DNA of 18,288 bases, taken from Ichthyophonus hoferi (taxonomy: Eukaryota > Opisthokonta > Ichthyosporea > Ichthyophonida > Ichthyophonidae). Positions 1-7,961 of the stretch are shown in pieces (the first letter of the stretch is position 1; every line of letters begins with the position of its first letter). The position numbers and the translations under genes are program-made. The notes under the pieces are model-generated. The model ran no database searches, was not told the origin of the DNA, and saw only the letters and a program-made list of their open reading frames with translations. Location of the stretch: the NCBI GenBank assembly GCA_002751075.1, contig NAOQ01000321.1, positions 4,720 to 23,007 of the forward strand. The letters run 5' to 3'.

Positions 1-316
1 TACCCCCTGCAAATACCACCTCGTCCCCACCCTCTCCCTCTCCCTCTCCTCCTTACTTGGTCTCAGACCAGGTTACACCATATGTAAAGGGCAAAATAAT
101 ATCAGCCACCGATTTAGGGTCAAAGTCAGGCAATACTTTAGGTTTACTGACACTAATGTTGGCAAAGATAACCTAGTAGAGAGGTAGAGGGAGAGGGTGT
201 TAGAGTAGAAGGGGTGAATAGTAATATAGTGGAATGCATGAGTATATATATGTATATATGTACCTATACCTATTAATATGTGAGTATATACATGAACGGT
301 TAATAACTATTGTAAC

Positions 317-372
<56 letters not shown>

Positions 373-1395
373 ACACCAACCATTCAACCAGCCCATTCAA
401 AACTTTAAACCAATACCTTATCTTGATTATAATATATATTGAAGTGGTAATGGGAGTACACCAATACTTTGTGGGTATGTGGATAAACGTCTTTCTTTTC
501 CTCTAGATAACCAATAAAATTGGACATAGGGATATCATCTGGCGTGATTGATTGGTTTAGAAGTAGGGAGGGGGAGAGGGGGATACGTATATATAAGGCA
601 TTGGTATATCCATATAAGGTATTAATATATCCATATAAGGCATTGGTATATCCATATAAGGTATTAATATATCTATATAAGATATTAATATATCCATATG
701 AGGTATTAATATACTCATATAAGATATTAATATATCTATATAAGGTATTAATATACTCATAAGATATTAATATACTCATAAGATATTAATATATCCATAT
801 AAGGCATTGGTATATCTATAAAAGGTATTAATATACCCATATAAGGAATTAACAAATTCATATAAGGCATTGGTATATCTATAAAAGGTATGAATATATC
901 TATATAAGGTATTAATGTACCCATATAAGGTATTAATATATCCATATAAGGTATTAATATATCCATATAAGGTATTAATATATCCAAATAAAGTATTAAT
1001 ATATCCATATAAAGTATTAATATATCCAAATAAAGTATTAATATATCCAAATAAAGTATTAATATATCCATATAAAGTATTAATATATCCAAATAAAGTA
1101 TTAATATATCCATATAAAGTATTAATATATCCATATAAGGTAATAATATATACATATATAAGGCATAAAAATAAATAGCCATATTAGGCATAAACCATTA
1201 TAAATCACCCTACCCAAGTAAAATTCAAAATAATATAATTCTTCTATAGCAGATTTTAGCTGTTCTACGTCATTAGGCTTCAATTTCATTGGACAAAGCT
1301 CGGCTGATTCAATATTGTCTGAGAGGGTAGGGGGGTTTAATACAATTTTTAGAGTCTTAATAGGTGTGATGAAGTATAGGTCATATTATATCTAT

Positions 1396-1428
<33 letters not shown>

Positions 1429-2590
1429 TGGGGGGAGAGGGGGAGAGGGAGATAAATAGCTAGATATATGCATGCATAAATACATACGATACCTATATTT
1501 AATAATAGGCTACCATATACATATATATATATATACTCCCTATACGTAACCATAAACCCCATACCACCAATTTACCTTTAAATTTCAAATCATAAAGCGA
1601 ATTTACAAGCATATCCCCATCTAGGTTTTCGCCCAAAGAGGAAACGCTATGAATCACGGCTGGACGGCAAACAGGGAGACGATAGTAGGGATAGGTCTCT
1701 GAAGGGTTATAATAGGGACCAACCTATAGGGAAAAGTAATTAAAATTAAAATTATTTTAAAAAAATACCTATGATGATCGGTGTGTGTTTCTGAAGGATG
1801 ATAAAGGGAGTCAGCCTATAGAAAGGAGCAAATAAAAATTAAATATCTTTAAAAAATATTTACAGTGGTAGGTCTTCATCTCTGAAGGGTTGGAAAATGG
1901 TCCCATAAAAATAACTGAATCAATAAAACTAAAAGAACTTTTAAATACTTAGGCTGAAAGGTATGCGCTTCTGAAAGGTGATAAACGGGACTAGCTTATA
2001 GGATGGAATAGTTAAAAAATTAATAATTTTTAAAATGTTTATTATGATAGGTGTGCTTTTGAACGATTATAACATGGCCTCATCAACAGGATTGAATTAC
2101 TAAGAAGTATTGGACTTTTTAAATACTAATGATGGTAGAAGTGTAAGTCTTGGAGGAGTTATAATAAGGTTCTGCCAATTAGAAATGGCAAATACATATG
2201 TAGGTATAGGTATATGGAATGTAGCTAATGCATCATTGCATAAATACACATTGTATGATATAGCAAGCATAACTAGATAGATTACTATTAATAGTAAAAA
2301 GAAATTGTCGGAATAGAAGACAATGTGCATATACATAGTACTGTAAGATAGATAGAGAGGGAGGGGGTGGCATTATATTAAAGTACACTATATTATACTA
2401 CATTATACTATATTATATAGCATTACATACATTACACTATACCACCCTATATTATATTACTTACCGTATTAATATGGACATTAATAACATCATGCTCTTT
2501 ATACGAGTTTCCCTCTCCCTCCACATATGCTGTCAGCATACCAACAGCTAGCACTGCGGCATACCTCACATGCCTACTAACAATACCCAT
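1..2590 (-). CDS. TM9SF1: TM9SF1 (transmembrane 9 superfamily member 1), 5' part, exons 1-5
   Basis: Five exons (2590-2465, 1723-1576, 1318-1214, 538-417, 172-57) join in consistent phases (0, 1, 1, 0, then 2 at the edge) and encode about 205 residues of a protein that is about 600 long in the family. Seen: an N-terminal hydrophobic signal-like stretch (about residues 8-22), then the family lumenal-domain motifs [44 protein letters not shown] and VIFANISV. The EELYYFEF block and LDGD spacing match TM9SF1 better than TM9SF2, 3 or 4 as I remember them. Family knowledge: TM9SF proteins are nonaspanins of Golgi and endosomes that sort membrane proteins; TM9SF1 is linked to autophagy. The nine-helix half lies outside the window. 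An acceptor-like TTTGCAG at 13-7 suggests a sixth exon starting at 6. Start: ATG at 2590, with an in-frame stop shortly upstream. The gene lies head-to-head with the plus-strand gene at 3646. Gene identity is firm; the exact 5' end is unproven. Confidence 0.93.
25..44 (-). promoter_or_regulatory. Intronic G-quadruplex motif next to the exon 5 donor
   Basis: On the minus (sense) strand there are four runs of three or four G separated by 3, 3 and 1 bases, starting 12 nt inside intron 5 of TM9SF1. This meets the usual G3+N1-7 pattern. G runs near 5' splice sites often act as splicing enhancers; that role here is inference. Confidence 0.5.
57..172 (-). CDS. TM9SF1: TM9SF1 coding exon 5
   Basis: 116 nt, acceptor CTCTCTACTAG (ending 173), donor AA|GTAAGG (56). 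It begins [17 protein letters not shown] and ends YGVTWSET, equivalent to IIFANVSV...YSVRWSET in vertebrate TM9SF1. It ends in phase 2; the next exon is at or beyond the window edge. Confidence 0.92.
316..371. repeat. (ACAT)n then (AT)n microsatellite
   Basis: About five ACAT units followed by about 17 AT units, inside TM9SF1 intron 4 (173-416). The adjoining sequence has no coding signal other than exons 4 and 5. Confidence 0.95.
417..538 (-). CDS. TM9SF1: TM9SF1 coding exon 4
   Basis: 122 nt, acceptor ACGCCAG (ending 539), donor AAG|GTATTG (416). It encodes [20 protein letters not shown] followed by a HTHK motif and NIYYNQDK, equivalent to DDLPIRGFVGYMEE...PHSHK in vertebrate TM9SF1. It enters in phase 1 and leaves in phase 0. 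Confidence 0.93.
583..1165. repeat. 21-bp minisatellite, about 27 copies
   Basis: Unit core CCATATAAGGTATTAATA, period 21 bp with a few shortened units around 745-790. It occupies most of TM9SF1 intron 3 (539-1213). Variants are clustered: GGCATTGG forms on the low-coordinate side, and mixed CCATATAA and CCAAATAAAG forms between about 980 and 1130. Because 21 is divisible by three and the unit lacks stops in several frames, long false open frames arise on both strands (heptads such as VLIYPYK or MDILIPY); these are not genes. Confidence 0.95.
1214..1318 (-). CDS. TM9SF1: TM9SF1 coding exon 3
   Basis: 105 nt between acceptor CCCTCTCAG (ending 1319) and donor GTAGGG (1213), phase 1 to phase 1. 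It encodes [14 protein letters not shown] and then [18 protein letters not shown], very close to the [16 protein letters not shown] block of vertebrate TM9SF1; this exon decides the subfamily call. Confidence 0.93.
1396..1452. repeat. (GA)n and G-rich polypurine tract
   Basis: About 15 GA dinucleotides with one interruption, then GGGGGGAGAGGGGGAGAGGG. It lies in TM9SF1 intron 2, where the transcript carries it as a CU-rich tract ending about 77 nt upstream of the exon 3 acceptor. Confidence 0.9.
1576..1723 (-). CDS. TM9SF1: TM9SF1 coding exon 2
   Basis: 148 nt in phase 0, ending in phase 1. It encodes [19 protein letters not shown], the hallmark of the TM9SF lumenal domain, then the [13 protein letters not shown] block and SLYDLKFK. 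The acceptor is CCCTATAG at 1730-1724; the donor is AAAG|GTAAAT at 1575. The first ~45 nt with its acceptor are repeated in degenerate form upstream (see the 91-bp array). Confidence 0.93.
1677..2180 (-). repeat. ~91-bp tandem array of degenerate exon 2 edge copies
   Basis: Read on the minus strand, blocks resembling ...CTATAG|GTTGGTCCCTATTATAACC recur with starts near 1723, 1815, 1905, 1996, 2085 and 2172. The lowest block is the real acceptor plus start of exon 2; the others are decayed copies within intron 1. Shared landmarks are CTTCTGAAGG-like words on the plus strand at about 1697, 1789, 1881, 1971, 2060 and 2150, followed by an AT-rich stretch. The copy at 1769-1815 keeps both an acceptor (TTTCTATAG) and a donor (ATAG|GTATTT). 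Confidence 0.85.
2465..2590 (-). CDS. TM9SF1: TM9SF1 coding exon 1
   Basis: 42 codons from ATG at 2590-2588. It begins [18 protein letters not shown], a basic then hydrophobic signal-peptide-like start, and ends [13 protein letters not shown]. The donor GTAAGTA at 2464 is near-perfect. The final NT joins exon 2 in phase 0 to give the family string NT-VGPYYNP, equivalent to NKVGPYHNP in vertebrate TM9SF1. Confidence 0.9.
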
Positions 2591-3645
2591 GCTATATCTA
2601 TGTGTGTATATAGTATACCACTATACTACTACTAGAAATATATTGTCTACAAATAGATATATTAATAAATATGCATATATATATACGTAAAAATATATAT
2701 AGTGTAGTATATGCTAATAGTAAAGTTATAATATATATTATTTTGTATTATATACAGTAGAGAAAGTTTACGTTCATAATAACTTAATATAAAAATAAAA
2801 CTTAAAAATAGTCCAGATTAAAAACTAACTGGCCAATCGCACTAAAGTTGTTTTAAACTGCAGTGTAAATGGTATGTGTGTTATGAACCAATTAATAGCA
2901 ATGATTATAATAATTTTGCAAATTATCCTATAGTTAAATAACCTTAGCTACTATTTTATATAATAAATTTATTATATGTGGATGGGATTGGATGCTGCCT
3001 TAACGCAAGACTTCGACCTGGTAAAGATAAAAAGACAATATGGTATTTGTTATTCATTTAGCTATAATAATTACAATATGCGCAAATACCATTAAAATTT
3101 TTTATTAAAATTAATTTACTAGTAGGTTTTTTTATTATGTCTTATTAACTTCTGATACATTATGCAATGTTTAAAAATAATTTTATGAAATGCACACACT
3201 AATAAGGAAAACATGATTGGCCGTTTGCATCGTTGTTTTGTTATTTTGCAAATATATCGTACTATTATAGTAAATGGTAAATGAAAGCATAATTGCAATA
3301 TCATTTACAATTTCCGAATATATCATACCAAACGCTCTTAATTCCGCAATCGCCATCATCTTCAACCAAAGCTGCTGTAAAAATTAAATATTCCTTTAGT
3401 TTACATATTATCTTACAGAATCATGAAGTTTGCGCACAGCTATGCTGATAAAATCAGAAGGCTGATTCTACTATTAATAGATTTCGGCTTGTATAAAAAG
3501 CATCTTATCTGTATTTACCGTTATGTATTTATTGAGATTTTTCTCAATAAAGAACTTCATGTTGTTTGTTTATTAATCGTATTGTAATAAAAAAAAAGGA
3601 CCTGTAAACCACGAGGCAGATTTTTATATTATTTCCATACTTGCC
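2591..3645. other. Head-to-head intergenic region
   Basis: Very AT-rich spacer between the TM9SF1 start (minus) and the membrane-protein start (plus), so it should hold both promoters. No clear TATA box, CpG cluster or conserved element stands out. It also holds a weak possible exon pair on the minus strand (3183-3374 and about 3417-3461, 42-nt intron) and an overlapping plus ORF of 54 codons at 3423-3587; neither is recognised. TTTATT at 3131-3136 would be a minus-strand poly(A) signal. Confidence 0.5.
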
Positions 3646-4911
3646 ATGGCAGCTAATACGATGATTCTTAGGCAGTACATAAGCACCTGTTTTATGGTCT
3701 TTAAACATTGGGTATATAAAGGCCTGATGTTATATTTCCACATAGCAAGGGGACATCATATACCTCTCTCTTTTATTCTCTCTGCGACTGTATACATTAT
3801 CTGTTGTATTATTTTTTCATTGGAAAATTGGGGGGGCCTGCGTATCATCGGCCTTATACTTGGAATCCTAAGTCTAATGGTTGATGTTTTTTTAGTATCA
3901 ACAACCCTTCATTTACTATTGCGAGAACAAGGTTTTCTTCGTGATAAACTCTCTCTTAGTGCCCTTTTGGATTTATATTTTTCAATTCCAGTGGATGCGG
4001 CGACTTTTTTTGTTTGTTTAGAACTCTATTGTCCGGGGGAATTCACACCGATGCCACTTCAAGGTTCTTGGTGGCAACGAGTTATAAGATGGCTATTTTT
4101 CACTGTGATGTTAATCAATGGCGTTGGTTTTGGCCGGATCGTAGCGGTTGGCTATGTCTCCCAGGTAGGTTGCACTATTGCCATAGCGACGTTTCAAGTA
4201 TTTAATCTATTTGCCTTAGGTATTGGAATGGGTATTGCCATTGACAATAATGTCAGGGCCGCAACGGCAGCTTTAGAATTTGAGTTGGATGATGAGCTTG
4301 GGAATGGAAATTTTGTATTTAGGAGGGCTGTAGGTGAACTTGAAGATGAAGAACTTGAAGATGAAGAAGGAGAACAGACTATTTCTCCTGAAAACGAAGT
4401 AAGTGAGGTAAAACAACAAGACATGCTCTATTTTGGCAGCCCCAAGATGTGCGGCTCACCTTGTGCTACGAAGAAAGATAATGTGTTAAATGAAGTTCGT
4501 ACAGTACTTGAAGAGGAACCAAGGAGAGATGTTCTGGACGACCTTTTGTGTGAGACCGTTGAACTAGACAATGATCGTATACCAGTGTCTTCAAGAAGTG
4601 AAGAAATGTCTGATAGACCGTTTTTGTCGGCATTAAATGCAAGAGAAAGGAGAATGAATGCAAGAGAATCGTTTAGGAGGAAAATAATAGGTACCCAAAC
4701 TACCGGACCAGAGAGTACATCTGTAGGCATTCCACCAACAATTCCATCACCAGGCGGCACTCCTCCACCAGGGGCTCCACCACCCGCTGCTAGAGCATTC
4801 CCGAGGGCTAGAAATAATCCGCGTTTTAATCCTAGAAGGTCGAGGATAAGAATTCGGCCGACAATAACTGAGGAAAGAAATGGCGAAAGACCAAAAAATG
4901 GCTTTTTTTAA
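3646..4911 (+). CDS. Predicted multi-pass membrane protein with a channel-pore-like segment
   Basis: An uninterrupted 421-codon ORF; the start GCCATGG has a strong Kozak context, and an in-frame stop lies upstream at 3574. Seen: hydrophobic segments at about residues 39-58, 64-88, 103-127, 145-157 and 167-200. Between the last two is NGVGFGRIVA (158-167), which resembles a K+ channel filter (TVGYGD) with N-G for T-T and R for the usual D. An acidic patch (about 221-253, ELEDEELEDEEGE) follows, then a long polar tail with a proline-rich block (343-371) and an Arg-rich end. No voltage-sensor arginine helix is visible. I do not recognise a named family; a divergent two-pore-style or Ion_trans_2-like protein is possible, as is a chance resemblance in a tetraspan protein. 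It is a single exon, unlike its neighbours, so a retrogene origin is possible. A plus-strand AATAAA at 5368 is the first good poly(A) signal. Confidence 0.8.
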   Translation: MAANTMILRQYISTCFMVFKHWVYKGLMLYFHIARGHHIPLSFILSATVYIICCIIFSLENWGGLRIIGLILGILSLMVDVFLVSTTLHLLLREQGFLRDKLSLSALLDLYFSIPVDAATFFVCLELYCPGEFTPMPLQGSWWQRVIRWLFFTVMLINGVGFGRIVAVGYVSQVGCTIAIATFQVFNLFALGIGMGIAIDNNVRAATAALEFELDDELGNGNFVFRRAVGELEDEELEDEEGEQTISPENEVSEVKQQDMLYFGSPKMCGSPCATKKDNVLNEVRTVLEEEPRRDVLDDLLCETVELDNDRIPVSSRSEEMSDRPFLSALNARERRMNARESFRRKIIGTQTTGPESTSVGIPPTIPSPGGTPPPGAPPPAARAFPRARNNPRFNPRRSRIRIRPTITEERNGERPKNGFF

Positions 4912-5307
4912 CATTTAACTTCTAAAGGTATTTTGATTTGATAAATTTCGCACAGGTATATATATATACTTACTTGTACAAGTCAAAAATGTACAAGTGT
5001 TTATATATTTATGCTGTTGCGTGGATGAATGCAATGTAATGAACTACACTATTTAGTAGGCCTTGCTATATTTTCTTATTTTCACTCTATATTCCGTATG
5101 TATGTATGTATGCAACCTAGATGCTGCGCCAGTGTCATAGTGTGTGATGGTGATTATGACAAGTCATATATTAGATCAGTATGTGATCACCAATATTTAC
5201 AAGCATAATATTAACACATCTTTAAGGATGTTCAAACTCGGGTCACAGCCCAAGAGGTTTGATTTTTAATATTTGTTTAGTAAAGTGCTAGCTGTGCTAT
5301 CCTATCA

Positions 5308-5313
5308 TTTATT
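5308..5313 (-). terminator. Possible poly(A) signal AATAAA, minus strand
   Basis: TTTATT on the plus strand, about 120 nt past a possible minus-strand stop at 5435-5437. Only meaningful if the candidate minus gene at 5435-5861 is real. Confidence 0.25.
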
Positions 5314-5367
5314 CAATATTTTAATCATGGTGTAAATGATTAATTACAAGACTGGCCTGGTCCTTCT

Positions 5368-5373
5368 AATAAA
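5368..5373 (+). terminator. Possible poly(A) signal of the 3646-4911 gene
   Basis: First canonical AATAAA on the plus strand after the stop codon, 457 nt downstream. A 3' UTR of this length is ordinary for an animal gene. Confidence 0.35.
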
Positions 5374-5684
5374 GTATTCTAGGAATATTCCAAGCTATTC
5401 TCTCATTTCCTGGCATATCCTTGGATGCATCCATTCACAAATACTTCAAGGCCACTTCTGGATTAACCAATCTAGCTACTGCTTCCCTGTCGATTTCCAT
5501 TGATCACCTGTACATGTAGGTTATTCTAGTAGCTAATATAGCTAGCTATAGACCCAGCCCATCCAACTATAATCATCAATTATAATGTACCAAACTGCCT
5601 CACTATATATATGTAATTGAACCAACAAGAAATGAATGATAAAAGAAGAATTATAAAAGGAAATACAGAGAAAAAGATAGTAAC

Positions 5685-5861
5685 AGGGCGATTGAAATGG
5701 TCACACAGTGGTGTGTCCTCAGGCCAATCACCTGTTCTGACCACACTGATCAGAACAAGTGGATAGGTTGTCACTACTTTTGTCTCAATCTTACTAGATA
5801 GCATCTGCATTGTCCTAAGCATAGCCACATCTCTGTTAATACTGCCAAACATACCAGTCAC
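5685..5861 (-). CDS. Unrecognised candidate exon, 59 codons
   Basis: Bounded by an acceptor-like GTGCTGTAG (ending 5862) and a possible donor CCT|GTTACT (5684). It encodes VTGMFGSINRDVAMLRTMQM, then a KIETKVVTTYPLVLISVV strand-like stretch and TGDWPEDTPLCDHFN. Residue composition looks protein-like and G+C is higher than around it. A frame before the acceptor is closed by a stop. A possible last exon lies downstream on the same strand: acceptor at about 5508 or 5487, with an open stretch MEIDREAVARLVNPEVALKY ending at a TGA at 5437-5435. No upstream partner exon was found. It could be part of a real gene, a duplicated exon or a pseudogene fragment; I cannot name it. Confidence 0.4.
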
Positions 5862-6811
5862 CTACAGCACAACAAATGTGCTCCTACTCAAGACGTAATT
5901 ACTTCGTCATTCACCACAGTCCTGACACAACAGGGAGCTACACCCACACTGGCTGACAAGTAGGAACTTCGTATCACCTTGTGGAAGCTTCAAGCTGTTA
6001 TGATCTAATTTATCATATTTGGTTTCAATACATCACACTTGACAAGTGCAATTGGTCCCCCTATAATGATACTATTACTGTAGTTTGACAATTCTTTCCA
6101 GGAATTTATTTTTGGCTTTTGTAAAAATACTTCTTGGGTATCTATTGTTTATTATATATTTATTTATCTATTTAATATTATACAATGGTTGTACATTCCT
6201 TGATAAATGTAATGTCATACATGGTAAACTAATTGGCACAGCCACAATCACATGCACATCAATTTAGTTGGGCCAACAACATGCACACTTATATTATCTT
6301 TTTTGATACTGGTATCATGAGCACTTAAAGTGGTATGTATGTCTTTATAGATTACTAAGGGTTATACATAATAGCCCATCAGAAGCCCTCATGTGGATAA
6401 AACTAGGGTATTTAAAAAAAATTTGCAATCCAGAAGGGATTGTAAATCAAAAACCAAGTTGCATTGGCTATTCAAGAATAAGTTAATTAAATTAAGCATT
6501 TAAATAATAAATATAATAGAAGACATCACTTACTCTTGCATCTTAACTCACTTTGCAGTTCACCTATACATAAGTGAATCATACATAGAGTAGAGTATCA
6601 AGGTGTTGTTATTTAATCATACCAGACAAGACACCCCTCAATGGTGTAAATAGATCAAGGCCAGACCAGGAGGGCCAAATGAACTACCTGTCCAATGCAG
6701 ATGCATAACTAGACAGATAACTGTATCAAGCCAACATCAACCTATCTACAGAACAGGGTTATTGTAAGGAATCATGTATCTCAGTTTAGCTAAGAAGCCT
6801 CTTCTGAGATC
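5862..6811. other. No recognised gene
   Basis: Moderately AT-rich DNA with several short open stretches on the minus strand (for example around 5900-6000 and 6600-6680) that look vaguely protein-like in more than one frame, so none can be chosen. No repeat, RNA gene or mobile element was recognised. Confidence 0.4.
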
Positions 6812-6818
6812 TATAAAA
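6812..6818 (+). promoter_or_regulatory. Possible TATA box with downstream CRE half site
   Basis: TATAAAA at 6812 is followed at 6839 by GACGTCAC, containing the CRE half site ACGTCA, and at 6856 by an 18-codon ORF starting MMTMSPAESLDHFSMQDF. It may be the core promoter and leader of the coding region at 7451. Single short motifs in AT-rich DNA are weak evidence. Confidence 0.3.
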
Positions 6819-7450
6819 TTGCACCGGAGTGCGATTGGAGACGTCACTGATAACCATGATGACCATGTCACCCGCTGAGTCTTTGGACCATTTTTCTATG
6901 CAAGATTTCTGAGTTTTCCAAGATAACCAACGCTAGTCCGGTACTTGTTTTTACATTGGATTGGATTGGTTTTTTTGTTTACATGTTGAGATTAGTCGGC
7001 CTACTATTTATTGGGCCAATAATGTTGTCGATACTGCAACTACTAGTGGTGACGTTCTCTAATGATTAGCGCGCGTTTGTAGAAATGGCACAATGAGTCC
7101 AATTAGCAAGAAGTGCGTGCTAACGAATAATATTATTACTATCCGACTTTAGTAAACAATTCTCTGATTACTGGAAGACCCGGGGATCTGGGGACTGGGT
7201 ATTTTACTCAAGTGATAATGGTGGAATAGATACCGCAAGAAAAATATAATTATTATATAATCCAGGCCAAGTACTTTCTAACCATTAAGATAAAGTATAT
7301 ATATATTTATATGAGAAATGCAAAGCTTTGTTACATAATGGCTTAAACGTCATTACCCGTGTTTATTAATAGCTGCTTCCATTCTCTTGTCATTAATGGG
7401 ATTTATCTTAAAGATCCTTACTGGCTAATACAATTCATAGGGTAACCAAG

Positions 7451-7909
7451 ATGACTACAGGCAACAAGAGATACCCTGCAATCAAAGCACTGGCTGCAGA
7501 TCTTAATTCTCCTTTAGGAAGGAGACCTACTGCGCCATATTATATCCAAGTGACTATGCATGAGGATAGTATGTCCTACCTGAATGGGTCACTGACCTCT
7601 ATGGGCAACCAACTCCACAGTGGCAACTGTAAACCAATACCCTTTTTAGGACCATGTCCTGGTCAATATTATACAACTGGACTGAGCCAGTCTCATTTTG
7701 GACTGCCAGATGGCAGTTATTATGACCCATACTACTTTAGGGGTAGGTAACCTGGCCCAAGTGGGCAACACCAGTAACATAGGTAACATAGGAAGCAGCC
7801 AGCTACCAGAAAGTTCAAATCAACACAACCTTGACTACAGGGGGGATTTCATAGTGCATCAATGGATGGCTACTATTCATTGAGTCCAACTGATATGGTT
7901 TGGCCAATC
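7451..7909 (+). CDS. Gly/Ser/Tyr-rich coding region with two frame shifts
   Basis: Frame A from ATG 7451 gives 96 codons starting MTTGNKRYPAIKALAADLN and reaching GLPDGSYYDPYYF. At a GGGG run (7740-7743) the protein-like reading moves to another frame (VGNLAQVGNTSNIGN to NQHNLDYRG). At a GGGGGG run (7840-7845) it returns to frame A as GFHSASMDGYYSLSPTDM and ends at TGA 7907-7909. The three parts share composition (N, S, G, Y, Q), as in disordered tails of transcription factors or RNA-binding proteins, but no folded domain is visible. Explanations: homopolymer errors in the assembly, a decaying gene, or a spliced form (AG|GTAACC at 7747 to CTACAG at 7840, which would instead end in a different frame at 7883). 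Frame A is open upstream to 7412, so an upstream exon could join there. Unrecognised family. Confidence 0.5.
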
Positions 7910-7961
7910 TGATTAAATACTTTAGGCGAACAATTAGAATCCCCGCCTCAGCCACGCAGTG

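Larger units (their letters stand above)
4912..5434. other. 3' flank and convergent intergenic region
   Basis: No coding signal. It holds a 12-bp palindrome ACTTGTACAAGT (4972-4983), a TATG tetranucleotide run (about 5095-5112), an imperfect hairpin (5233-5242 with 5249-5261) that may lie in the 3' UTR of the membrane-protein gene, and poly(A) hexamers on both strands (minus at 5313-5308, plus at 5368-5373). Confidence 0.5.

Noticed and set aside
757-1191. 144-codon minus ORF and 87-codon plus ORF of heptad repeats
   Set aside because: They are translations of the 21-bp intronic minisatellite, open in several frames on both strands because the period is a multiple of three; they lie within TM9SF1 intron 3.
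4194-4760. Minus-strand ORFs including a poly-Ser stretch inside the membrane-protein gene
   Set aside because: Antisense shadows of the acidic GAA/GAT-rich codons of the 421-codon gene.
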